Assembly: GCA_937888615.1 (NCBI GenBank)
Contig: CALABZ010000082.1
Coordinates: forward strand, 1 to 15,412
From: an uncultured Lentisphaeria bacterium
Lineage (GTDB): Bacteria; Verrucomicrobiota; Lentisphaeria; Victivallales; Victivallaceae
Length of the DNA: 15,412 bases
Direction of reading: 5' to 3'
Shown here: positions 1 through 7,100 of the stretch, piece by piece
How the letters are laid out: every line of letters starts with the position of its first letter
Numbering within the stretch: position 1 is the stretch's first letter
Position numbers and translations under genes: made by a program
Notes under the pieces: model-generated
The model's database searches: none
Seen by the model: only the letters and a program-made list of their open reading frames with translations
What the model was told of the DNA's origin: nothing

Positions 1-26
1 AAATTAAAAGACAAAGAGACCGACTC

Positions 27-1745
27 TTGACAGTCAAGAACTCGGTACTCTCAAGAAAAGCATTAAAAACAAAGTTCCCAACCGAATTACAAACTCTGAA
101 GGTTTATCTGATCGTCCTGGCTGTCTTGCTGTTGATGCTGGCTGCCGAGTTCGTTATTTTATACATTGCCGGTGTCAACACGACGATCGGGAATCCATTT
201 CTTCAGGCATTGCCGCTTTATCTGGCGCTTTCCGCTCCGGTATTGTTTCTCGGAACATGGGGAAACCGGGTATATCTGCCGCTCCTGATCCTGCCGATTT
301 GCCTGATAACGGTCTGCGGCTGTTTGGTCAGCAGTCGCTTTCATTTGCAAATAGACGGCGATATCATACTCGTCATCCTGGCCTCGTCTTTCCAGGAAAC
401 CGAAGAATTCATCCAGACCTTTTTCGGCATTACACCAATCCTGTTTCTGATGGTATTGGCGATAGTGACCGGATATCTGCTTTACCGGCTCTTCAGGTCG
501 CCCATGAAGCGTACCCGCTATACGGTAATCCTGGGGGTGCTGCTGTTGCTTCCTTATGCCATAAGTTGTACTCGTTATATCGTTATGGGGAGTGCGAAAC
601 GTTGTTTTGACCGGGCATTGTGCACTCGTCTCATTTCAGAATATTTTATCTTCAAAAAAGAGTTCGGCGTACTCAAGGATATTGCCGAACACCCGGAATT
701 ACCCGCCGGGGTCCGCCTGAAATCGCCGGACGCCAACCGTATTCTAGGGGTCATCGTGATCGGCGAATCAGCGAACCGCAATCACATGGGCATTTACGGA
801 TATTCCAGGGCGACCGACCCGGAGATCAGGAAAGCGGTTCCGCCGGTTTTGCCTTTCGATGATGTCATCAGCGCGTATGCGTCGACAACGTGGGCAATCC
901 GTTATCTTTTCACCATGAGTGAAATTGGGCCGGCACGCCAGGATTCCAAATGTTCCCTGATTGATATTTTGAAGGCGGGCGGCTACCGGATTGACATGAT
1001 ATCCAACCAATATCGATGGGGCGAATATGACGGACCGATCAATTTGATCTTTTCGCACGTGGACTCCAGGAAATATCTCCAGGAAAAGACACCGAAAGTT
1101 CTGGATGATGCTCTGCTTACGGAAATGCCTGAATTTCCCGAAAAATCAAACGGACCGAACCTCATTATTCTCCACCTGATGGGCAGTCATGCCGGCTATG
1201 ACTCCCGTTACCCGACTGACTGGGGCCCTTTCACCGGGATGATTGATGACGCAAACCGGCATTTGGTTCCGCAATATGCCGAAATTTTGAACAAGTATGA
1301 CAATTCGATTGCCTTCACAGACCGTTTGCTGGCCGGCGTCATTGCCAAATTGAAAGAACAGGATCGACCAACCTTTCTGCTTTACGTATCCGATCATGGC
1401 GAGGTCATCGACGACGGGCGAACAACGCTCCGTTCCGGAAAAAGCCGGGTTCCAGATGCGTATGAGATTCCGTTTATCGTATGGATGTCCCATGAATATC
1501 GGGAAACCTTTCCGGAATTCGTCCGAGAAGCGCAAAACAATTTGCATAAACCGCTGCAAACCGATAAAGCCTTCTGGGGGATGGTAGCGCTCCTCCAATT
1601 GACCTGGGATGATTTCCCGGAAGAGAAGAATTTTTTCTCGAACCGGTATCAGCCGCAAGAGCGTTTTATTTCCGATATAAGATACGAAAAACGGAATATC
1701 CAACCCAGTAACACGCAATTAAACAAGAGAACTGATGAAAAATAA
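27..1745 (+). CDS. Phosphoethanolamine transferase (EptA/CptA-like, sulfatase fold), 5' end uncertain
   Basis: Predicted inner-membrane enzyme that moves phosphoethanolamine from phosphatidylethanolamine onto lipid A or the LPS core on the periplasmic side. Five hydrophobic segments are visible (about residues 26-50, 60-78, 83-103, 132-155 and 165-187), followed by a periplasmic alkaline-phosphatase/sulfatase domain from about residue 235. Family motifs are present: GESANRNHMGIYGY (metal-binding E247), ASTTWA near 286-291 holding the likely nucleophilic Thr, GSHAGYDSRYP (H388) and SDHGE (D456, H457). At 572 residues it is slightly longer than EptA proteins of about 540. The only visible start is TTG at 27 without a clear Shine-Dalgarno, and the frame is open to the window edge, so the true start may lie upstream. 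The acceptor (lipid A, core heptose or another glycan) cannot be read from sequence. Its end overlaps the next small gene by 11 bases. Confidence 0.85.
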   Translation: MTVKNSVLSRKALKTKFPTELQTLKVYLIVLAVLLLMLAAEFVILYIAGVNTTIGNPFLQALPLYLALSAPVLFLGTWGNRVYLPLLILPICLITVCGCLVSSRFHLQIDGDIILVILASSFQETEEFIQTFFGITPILFLMVLAIVTGYLLYRLFRSPMKRTRYTVILGVLLLLPYAISCTRYIVMGSAKRCFDRALCTRLISEYFIFKKEFGVLKDIAEHPELPAGVRLKSPDANRILGVIVIGESANRNHMGIYGYSRATDPEIRKAVPPVLPFDDVISAYASTTWAIRYLFTMSEIGPARQDSKCSLIDILKAGGYRIDMISNQYRWGEYDGPINLIFSHVDSRKYLQEKTPKVLDDALLTEMPEFPEKSNGPNLIILHLMGSHAGYDSRYPTDWGPFTGMIDDANRHLVPQYAEILNKYDNSIAFTDRLLAGVIAKLKEQDRPTFLLYVSDHGEVIDDGRTTLRSGKSRVPDAYEIPFIVWMSHEYRETFPEFVREAQNNLHKPLQTDKAFWGMVALLQLTWDDFPEEKNFFSNRYQPQERFISDIRYEKRNIQPSNTQLNKRTDEK

Positions 1746-1899
1746 AAATAAATCAAAGCATTTGACGATTTGGATTGCAATGTGGCTTCTGATATTTGCG
1801 GTCACGGTCGCTTTCCTTGTCGTCGTCAAGAATAACAAAAATGAAACCCGGCTAGTCCTATCCAGATTTTTCCGTACCTTTGTCTTTCAGGAGGATTGA
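1735..1899 (+). CDS. Small single-pass membrane protein, 54 aa, unknown function
   Basis: I do not recognise this gene. An ATG lies inside the last codons of the phosphoethanolamine transferase gene (11-base overlap, shifted frame) and opens a 55-codon frame ending in TGA at 1897-1899. The product has a Lys/Asn-rich N-terminus (MKNKNKSKHLT), one hydrophobic segment at about residues 12-32 (WIAMWLLIFAVTVAFLVVV), then a short tail with basic residues (KNNKNETRLVLSRFFRT). This is the architecture of a single-pass inner-membrane peptide. The overlap suggests translational coupling to the upstream transferase, and a weak AAGAGA lies just before the start. It might be a partner or regulator of the transferase, but that is inference from position only. 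A spurious ORF is possible, although the ordered basic/hydrophobic/basic pattern argues against it. Confidence 0.5.
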   Translation: MKNKNKSKHLTIWIAMWLLIFAVTVAFLVVVKNNKNETRLVLSRFFRTFVFQED

Positions 1900-2427
1900 A
1901 TAGTATAAGTATTTTTCCTGTAATGTGTTATGATAATAAAAAACCAAGACAAGGTGAATTATGTCCGATTCAAAAATTCCGAACAACTGGAATTCGAGAG
2001 ACTGAAGCGGCTCCGGGTCGAAGCCCGCTTCGACGATCCTCAGGCAACCGGCGACTTCGGGGCCATACTGCTGCGTGAACTTGAGAACCGTCTCGACTTG
2101 TCTTCAAAACGCAATAAATCCCATAATTCGGCCTGCAGCATCACCGCCGTATGAAACCCGACGTCCGGTATGCCCTGCAAGTTCGCCTGGATTTTTTCAC
2201 GCTTCAAACGCTTCAGGCACCATCGTTCATCGCCGATCACATGCAGTTTTTCTTCCCGGAGAAAGAGCTTGAAATTCAATCTATTCGGCATTTTCGATCT
2301 ACTTGTGATTTACATGAAAACGGTCTCAATTTGGGGAGAAGTGCGTTATCGCCCCTGCGAACAATGACTAAAATCACAAAATTAACATCAAAAACGTGTA
2401 TTAAAATCACATTTTTCATAGATAATA
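1900..2427. other. Gene-poor interval with decayed mobile DNA
   Basis: Apart from the transposase-like fragment at 1930-2105 I see no convincing gene here. Between about 2110 and 2290 the minus strand has an open frame (product beginning MPNRLNFKLFLREEKLHV) lying partly antisense to the fragment. It has no Shine-Dalgarno and no family I recognise, so it may be more debris. From about 2365 the DNA becomes AT-rich and leads into the promoter of the next gene. No terminator was found for the upstream membrane-protein pair. Confidence 0.5.
1930..2154 (+). pseudogene. Probable N-terminal remnant of an IS1380-type transposase
   Basis: The 74-codon frame holds a stretch (about residues 18-58) with QLEFERLKRLRVEARFDD, then ATGDFGAILLRELENRLDL. 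This resembles the start of IS1380-family DDE transposases, in which a beta strand ending in a conserved Asp is followed by a G-A-LLLRE segment and a short helix. The match stops near position 2105. The sequence then becomes unrelated and ends at a stop, where a full transposase would continue for about 400 residues with its catalytic Asp and Glu. No C-terminal half or clear terminal inverted repeats are visible. I therefore call it a decayed fragment. The family name rests on remembered motif shape and is moderately secure at best. Confidence 0.4.
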
Positions 2428-2456
2428 TTGACTTTTCCGCAGGGCGCTTGTATATT
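2428..2456 (+). promoter_or_regulatory. Sigma-70 promoter of the DUF4143 ATPase gene
   Basis: A -35 box TTGACT (2428-2433) and a -10 box TATATT (2451-2456) are separated by 17 bases, close to the ideal. Transcription would start near 2463, leaving a leader of about 23 bases that carries GGAGG at 2474-2478, 7 bases before the GTG start. Confidence 0.7.
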
Positions 2457-2485
2457 AGAGGGTAGTAAAAACTGGAGGCGATATC

Positions 2486-3790
2486 GTGATTAAGCGTAAC
2501 TTGATGGATAAGCTGGTAGCCTGGAAAGGAAAGCGTTCCAGAAAACCTTTGATCTTGCGGGGCGTCCGGCAATGCGGCAAGACCTGGCTATTGCAGGAAT
2601 TCGGCAGGTTGCATTTTGAGAATGTCGCTTACTTCAATATTGAGCGAAGTGAACGTGCTCAGGCTGTTTTTAAGGGCGATCTGGACCCGAAGCGGATTCT
2701 GATGGAACTGGGGGCTTTGGGAAATGTCAGGATCGAACCGCAAAAAACATTGATTATATTTGATGAAATCCAGCAGTCGTCGCGGGCGCTGAACTCGCTC
2801 AAATACTTCTGCGAGGAAATGCCGGAATACGCGATTGTCGCTGCCGGTTCGCTGCTTGGGGTTATCCTGTCCAGACCGGACGGGTTCCCGGTCGGCAAGG
2901 TCAGTTTTCTTGATCTGTTTCCGTGTACTTTTATGGAATATTTGACGCGGGTGAACGAGCAGCTTGCGGAGTATTGTTCTAAAATTGACAAGGCCGAACC
3001 GGTATCGGATGCGATCACTTCCGAGCTGGAAAAGCACTTCCGAAACTACCTGGTCATCGGCGGTATGCCGGATGCCATCGAAACGTTTATTGAAACCAAC
3101 GACATGCAGGCGGTCGGCGAAAAGCAGGACGATATTTTGTCTTCGTATGAACTGGATTTCTCGAAACACGCGCCAACCGTTGAGATACCAAGGCTGTTTT
3201 TGCTGTGGAAGTCGATCCCGTTACAGCTTGCCCGCGAGAATGCCAAATTCATCTATGGCGAGGTAAAAAGCGGCAGCAGGGCGCGCGATCTCGAAGATTC
3301 TTTACGCTGGCTGATTGATGCCGGTTTAATCAATAAGGTGAGCCGTATCGAACAACCGCATATTCCGCTGGCTGCTTATGAGGATCGGAAAAGTTTCAAG
3401 CTCTATGTCGGCGACACCGGCTTGCTGTGTCGAAAAGCCGAGGTATCGGTTTCGGACGTGTTGCTGAATCCGAATATTTTTGGTGAATTCAAAGGACGCC
3501 TGGTCGAGAATTACGTTCAACAGCAGTTAATGGCGATGGGACATAAATCGCTGTTCTACTGGACCAGCGGCAATACCGCCGAGATTGACTTTGTTATCAA
3601 GCATGAGAATATGGTACTGCCGGTCGAAGTAAAATCCGGCACGAACGTTCGTTCCCGCAGCTTGAAGGTATACCGGGAGAAATACAAGCCGGAATTGGCA
3701 TTGCGTTTCTCGCTTCAGAATTTGAGACGGGAAGACGGTTTGCTGAACGTGCCGCTTTATTTGATCGAACACTATCAGCGGTTCATCTAA
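2486..3790 (+). CDS. AAA_14/DUF4143 family ATPase
   Basis: A P-loop ATPase of the widespread but poorly understood AAA_14 plus DUF4143 group. Walker A is GVRQCGKT (residues 26-33), Walker B is LIIFDE (89-94), and an AAGS sensor-like segment follows at 119-122. The C-terminal DUF4143 region (about 215-400) ends with AEIDFVI (365-371) and LPVEVKSG (378-385). The D368 and E381-x-K383 pattern resembles a PD-(D/E)XK nuclease core; DUF4143 is commonly placed with that fold, but catalysis is not shown. The length of 434 residues is normal. The GTG start is chosen for the strong GGAGG 7 bases upstream; an in-frame ATG six codons later lacks this. The gene is a single transcription unit beside transposase debris, which suggests a mobile or accessory gene. 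Cellular role unknown. Confidence 0.88.
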   Translation: MIKRNLMDKLVAWKGKRSRKPLILRGVRQCGKTWLLQEFGRLHFENVAYFNIERSERAQAVFKGDLDPKRILMELGALGNVRIEPQKTLIIFDEIQQSSRALNSLKYFCEEMPEYAIVAAGSLLGVILSRPDGFPVGKVSFLDLFPCTFMEYLTRVNEQLAEYCSKIDKAEPVSDAITSELEKHFRNYLVIGGMPDAIETFIETNDMQAVGEKQDDILSSYELDFSKHAPTVEIPRLFLLWKSIPLQLARENAKFIYGEVKSGSRARDLEDSLRWLIDAGLINKVSRIEQPHIPLAAYEDRKSFKLYVGDTGLLCRKAEVSVSDVLLNPNIFGEFKGRLVENYVQQQLMAMGHKSLFYWTSGNTAEIDFVIKHENMVLPVEVKSGTNVRSRSLKVYREKYKPELALRFSLQNLRREDGLLNVPLYLIEHYQRFI

Positions 3791-4046
3791 CCCTGGTCCG
3801 GATAAAGCCAATTACATGAGAAACGATGGGCCCCATCATCCGACAGGGCAGGACGCGGCAGGTGAAAATATCGATTTTGTTTCGGGGGTATTGAATTTTG
3901 AGGCTAAAACGGGGCTTTTCCGTGTGGCAGAAATGTGGCAGATGTTGTTTCGGAAGGATCGTTTTGGCGTGATTTGGATAGAATGGGAGAAATTGATGAA
4001 CAGAGGTGATTTTGAGGCTAAAATAGCCGGAATTCGGGCAAAAAAA
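3791..4046. repeat. Intergenic region with a 15-bp direct repeat
   Basis: This region has no supported gene. It contains a perfect 15-bp direct repeat, ATTTTGAGGCTAAAA, at 3895-3909 and 4009-4023 (114 bp apart). A short tandem repeat TGTGGCAGA lies near 3925-3942. A palindrome GATGGG-C-CCCATC lies at 3825-3837 and a small stem GGCTA/TAGCC at 4016-4028. None is followed by a T-run that would make a clear terminator for the ATPase gene. Repeats beside a tRNA could be traces of integration, but no integrase is present. Confidence 0.5.
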
Positions 4047-4124
4047 TGGGGTGGATGAGGGGACTTGAACCCCCGACCTCCTGGGCCACAACCAGGCGCT
4101 CTAACCAACTGAGCTACAACCACC
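4047..4124 (-). tRNA. tRNA-His (anticodon GTG)
   Basis: Read on the minus strand, the sequence folds as a full cloverleaf. The D-stem is GCTC/GAGC, the anticodon stem is CCTGG/CCAGG with loop TTGTGGC giving anticodon GTG, and the T-stem is GGGGG/CCCCT with TTCAAGT in the loop. The extra 5' G at position -1 typical of histidine tRNAs is encoded (position 4124) and faces C73 (position 4050). The 3' CCA is also encoded (4047-4049). The acceptor stem GTGGTTG/CATCCAC has one oddity, a U-U mismatch at the fifth pair. A run of T on the sense strand follows immediately after CCA. The gene sits alone between convergent and divergent neighbours and has its own promoter. Confidence 0.95.
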
Positions 4125-4140
4125 ATTTTGTAGAAAGAAT

Positions 4141-4168
4141 AATTTACCCCGGATTTCAGAAATTTCAA
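4141..4168 (-). promoter_or_regulatory. Promoter of tRNA-His
   Basis: On the minus strand TTGAAA (4163-4168) and TAAATT (4141-4146) are 16 bases apart. The expected start near 4134 lies about 10 bases before the tRNA 5' end. Confidence 0.5.
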
Positions 4169-4232
4169 CAGCTCTTTACAAAAAAATCGGATTTTTCACG
4201 ACCGCAATTATCAACTCTTACCGCCGTTTCAA

Positions 4233-4261
4233 TGGACCGGAAAAGACATTTTTGCTAAAAT
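4233..4261 (+). promoter_or_regulatory. Candidate promoter for fmt-rng
   Basis: An extended -10 element TGC-TAAAAT (TAAAAT at 4256-4261) lies 17 bases after TGGACC (4233-4238), which matches four of six -35 bases. A second candidate, TTCGAA (4286-4291) with TATATT (4310-4315) and an 18-base spacer, would start transcription after the ATG at 4301 and so favours the 4352 start. Either could serve. Confidence 0.4.
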
Positions 4262-4351
4262 CTTGCGGTTTTTCCATTAAGCCTATTCGAATTTTTATCG
4301 ATGCCGGACTATATTATGCCTGTTCGGCATCTAATTTTAAAGCGAAAAAGA

Positions 4352-5326
4352 ATGAACAGCAATCGAAAAATAAGATTATATTTTCTGGGTTCGGGTGAAA
4401 TTGCAATTCCGGTGTTGGAAGCGGTTTCCGCATCCGCCCAAATTGATCTGGTCGGCATCGGCACGCAAAAGGACCAGCCGGCCGGCCGTCACCGGATGCT
4501 TCAGGAGACTCCGGTGGCAAGATTTGCGCCAAAAACCGGAGCCCCACTGGATAAGTTCGAATCCCTGAATTCACCGGAAAGTCTGGCTTATCTGTCGGAT
4601 CTGGAATTGGATATCATCCTGGTGGTATCGTTCGGCCAGATCCTGCGCGAGCCGGTCCTCAATTTGCCCAAATACGGATGCATGAACATTCATTCTTCGC
4701 TGTTGCCGCGTTTCCGCGGAGCCTCGCCGATCACCAACGCCATCCTGCAGCGTGACAGTGCTACCGGGATTACTTTTATGCAGATGGACAAGGGACTGGA
4801 TACGGGCGGAATTTATTGTTCGTTCCGTTATCCGCTGATCGGCAACGAATACGCAGACGACCTGGAGAAGGCTCTCGGGCGTTTCGCGGCAGAGCATGTC
4901 GTAGAAGTTGTGGACCGGGTAATCACTGCCAGGATGAAGCCGGTACCGCAGAATCATCAGGAAGCGGTCCTCACCCGCAAAATCAAAAAACATGACGGCG
5001 CCATCGACTGGAATATGGCGGCAGAAGAAGTGGAAGCCCGTATCCGCGCGTATCATCCGTGGCCCGGGGCATATTTCGTGGCCGCCAATCCCGAGCGCCG
5101 TTCCGTCATCAAAATCACCGCCGCCAGAATCATCGGCGACAGGAGCGGCATGCCCGGCGAAATCCTCCAGGCTGACCGTCACGGCTGGATTATCGCCTGT
5201 GGAAGCGGCGCCCTCGAACTGATCCGTATCGTGCCGCAGGGACGCAAGGAAATGGGATCGATTGATTTTCTGAACGGCTTCAAGCTGAGCAGTGGAATGG
5301 CGGTACTGGGAGGCGGAGAGTCATGA
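4352..5326 (+). CDS. fmt: Methionyl-tRNA formyltransferase
   Basis: Transfers a formyl group from 10-formyl-tetrahydrofolate to Met-tRNA(fMet) for translation initiation in the cytosol. The N-terminal Rossmann-like formyltransferase domain contains GCMNIHSSLLPRFRGASPI, with catalytic N112 and H114 counted from the chosen start, and MDKGLDTGG with D150. The C-terminal OB-like domain contains the family-typical RAYHPWPGAYF. Length is 324 residues against about 315 in E. coli. The frame also has an ATG at 4301, giving 17 extra residues (MPDYIMPVRHLILKRKR) that have no counterpart in the family. The ATG at 4352 aligns with the usual RIxFxG start, so I chose it, although its Shine-Dalgarno (AAGCGAAAAAG) is weak. 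The TGA stop lies 46 bases before rng, suggesting co-transcription. No peptide deformylase gene is adjacent. Confidence 0.93.
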   Translation: MNSNRKIRLYFLGSGEIAIPVLEAVSASAQIDLVGIGTQKDQPAGRHRMLQETPVARFAPKTGAPLDKFESLNSPESLAYLSDLELDIILVVSFGQILREPVLNLPKYGCMNIHSSLLPRFRGASPITNAILQRDSATGITFMQMDKGLDTGGIYCSFRYPLIGNEYADDLEKALGRFAAEHVVEVVDRVITARMKPVPQNHQEAVLTRKIKKHDGAIDWNMAAEEVEARIRAYHPWPGAYFVAANPERRSVIKITAARIIGDRSGMPGEILQADRHGWIIACGSGALELIRIVPQGRKEMGSIDFLNGFKLSSGMAVLGGGES

Positions 5327-5372
5327 CTGCTTCGCACAACAATTTAAAAAGTGGAGTATTAATTTCAACCCC

Positions 5373-7028
5373 ATGGACAGAATCAAGAAACAGATTATTT
5401 TCAACACTGAACAACTGGAAAGCAGTTGTGCTCTGTTGAGCAACGGAAAACTGGAAGAATACCATATTGAGCGCCCTTCGGTGGGGCCAACGGTAGGCTC
5501 GGTTTACATCGGCAGAATCGTCAATCTGGAACCATCGCTGCAAGCGGCTTTCGTTGACATCGGCGTCGGCAAAAATGCATTTCTGCATTACTGGGACATG
5601 ATCCCGGCCACTTACGACATGGATGCCGACGAAATGAATCCGATCAGCGACGAGGCATTGAGCGATTCGGCCGGCGGTAAAGGCAAGAAACGCAATGTCT
5701 TCTCGGAAAAGCTCCGGATGTGGCTCCGCCACAGCGCCAGGCGCTCCAAACAGCTTCGCGAGAGCGAAAAACACCGGCGCAAGAAAAAAATCACCGTCAA
5801 GGAAATCCCGGAAATCTTCCCGGCCGGTACCGAACTCCTGGTCCAGGTGGTCAAGGGCCCGATCGGTACCAAGGGCGCCCGGGTAACGACCAACCTGTCG
5901 ATTCCGGGGCGCTACCTGGTGCTGCTGCCGTATTCGGACCATATCGGACTCTCCACCAAAATCGAGAGCTCGGCGGAACGCTCACGCCTCCGCAAAATCC
6001 TGAAAGAACTGGACGTCCCCGAAGGTATGGGCCTGATTTGCCGGACCGTCGGCGAAGGGCGCAAAAAAATCTATTTCCAGCACGACCTCGATTTATTGCT
6101 GGACACCTGGCACCGGGTCGAAGAGGCGCTGGAAAAGCCTCAGGTCCCGGCCGAAGTCTATTCGGAACCGACGCTGATGGAGCGGTCGATCCGCGACATC
6201 ATGACCGAGGACATCGACGAAATCATCGTCAGTTCCCGCGAATCCTTTACCGCCATCACCGAAACGCTGGATAAATTCGGTGGCCGACGCCTTTCCAACA
6301 AGGTGAAACTGTACAAAAAGGCCGACCCGATTTTCGAGGCGTACAACGTTCAGTCACAGATTGAGGATATTTTCAAGCGCGTGGTGCCGCTGCCCAGCGG
6401 CGGGTATATCTGCATCGATGAAACCGAAGCGCTGATCGCCATCGACGTCAATACCGGCAAAGGCGGCGGCAAGCGTACCGGCGACCAGCCCGAAGTGATC
6501 CTCGAAACGAACCTCGAGGCAGCCGAGGCGGTGGCGCGCCAGCTCCGGCTTCGCAATATCGGTGGGCAGGTGGTGATCGACTTCATCGACATGCGTTCGG
6601 CGCAGGACCGTGAAGCCGTTTACAAACTGATGAAAAAGCTGGTCAAAAACGACCGCGCCAAAACCCATCTTCTCCCCTTGAGCCGACTTGGACTAATGGA
6701 AATGACGCGCCAGCGCGAACACGAAAGCTTGAAGGACACCATTTACATCCCGTGTCCATACTGCAACGGCACCGGTCATATCAAGAGCGAACTGACCATG
6801 AGTGTGGAAATTCAACGCCGCCTCAACACGGTATTGCGCTCCAACAAAGGCGGGGAAGTCCGGGTGATCATGCATCCCGAAATCCTGGCCCGGCTGAAAA
6901 ATCAGGACGCTTCGCTGTTGACCGAAATGGAAAGCCGTTACGGCAAGAATTTGAGTTTCCGTGCGGACGATTCCATCCACCACGAGGAATTCAAACTGGT
7001 CAACCCCTCCACCGGCAAGGAGTATTGA
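5373..7028 (+). CDS. rng: Ribonuclease G/E family endoribonuclease with a basic insert
   Basis: An endoribonuclease of the RNase E/G family, acting in 5' end maturation of 16S rRNA and mRNA decay. An S1-like domain at the N-terminus (HIERPSVGPTVGSVYIGRI, then QAAFVDIGVGKNAFLH) is interrupted at about residues 80-145 by an acidic then strongly basic insert containing RHSARRSKQLRESEKHRRKKK. The DNase I-like catalytic part has IDVNTGKGGGKRTGD (D358) and VVIDFIDM (D403, D406), the two metal-ligand sites of the family. The Zn-link is CPYCNGTGH (C461, C464). With 551 residues it is longer than E. coli RNase G (489), and there is no long RNase E-type C-terminal scaffold. ATG 5373 is chosen because family homology begins there; an upstream in-frame ATG at 5292 lies inside fmt. 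GTGGAG at 5351-5356 is rather far, so initiation may be coupled to fmt. Confidence 0.9.
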   Translation: MDRIKKQIIFNTEQLESSCALLSNGKLEEYHIERPSVGPTVGSVYIGRIVNLEPSLQAAFVDIGVGKNAFLHYWDMIPATYDMDADEMNPISDEALSDSAGGKGKKRNVFSEKLRMWLRHSARRSKQLRESEKHRRKKKITVKEIPEIFPAGTELLVQVVKGPIGTKGARVTTNLSIPGRYLVLLPYSDHIGLSTKIESSAERSRLRKILKELDVPEGMGLICRTVGEGRKKIYFQHDLDLLLDTWHRVEEALEKPQVPAEVYSEPTLMERSIRDIMTEDIDEIIVSSRESFTAITETLDKFGGRRLSNKVKLYKKADPIFEAYNVQSQIEDIFKRVVPLPSGGYICIDETEALIAIDVNTGKGGGKRTGDQPEVILETNLEAAEAVARQLRLRNIGGQVVIDFIDMRSAQDREAVYKLMKKLVKNDRAKTHLLPLSRLGLMEMTRQREHESLKDTIYIPCPYCNGTGHIKSELTMSVEIQRRLNTVLRSNKGGEVRVIMHPEILARLKNQDASLLTEMESRYGKNLSFRADDSIHHEEFKLVNPSTGKEY

Positions 7029-7055
7029 CCTGATTTCTTCGATATTTCGACCACA

Positions 7056-7089
7056 AAAAACGGCGTCCAGTTGATTGGACGCCGTTTTT
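7056..7089. terminator. Bidirectional intrinsic terminator between rng and the beta-galactosidase gene
   Basis: A perfect 9-bp stem CGGCGTCCA (7061-7069) / TGGACGCCG (7076-7084) with a 6-base loop is flanked by A5 on the left and T5 on the right. It can therefore terminate on both strands and serves the two convergent genes that end at 7028 and 7101. Confidence 0.92.
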
Positions 7090-7100
7090 GTTATCGGAAA

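Noticed and set aside
3825..3837. Palindrome GATGGGCCCCATC after the ATPase gene as a terminator
   Set aside because: It has no usable loop and no following T-run.
4046..4258. ORF whose product contains GLEPPTSWATTRRSNQLSYN, and its minus-strand partner with VVVAQLVRAPGCGPGGRGFKSP
   Set aside because: These are translations of the tRNA-His gene in either direction, a well-known source of false proteins.
5323..5439. 38-codon ORF beginning in an ATGA overlap with the fmt stop
   Set aside because: It overlaps the start of rng in another frame, has no recognisable product and low-complexity composition. The overlap is probably chance, though it might keep ribosomes near the rng start.
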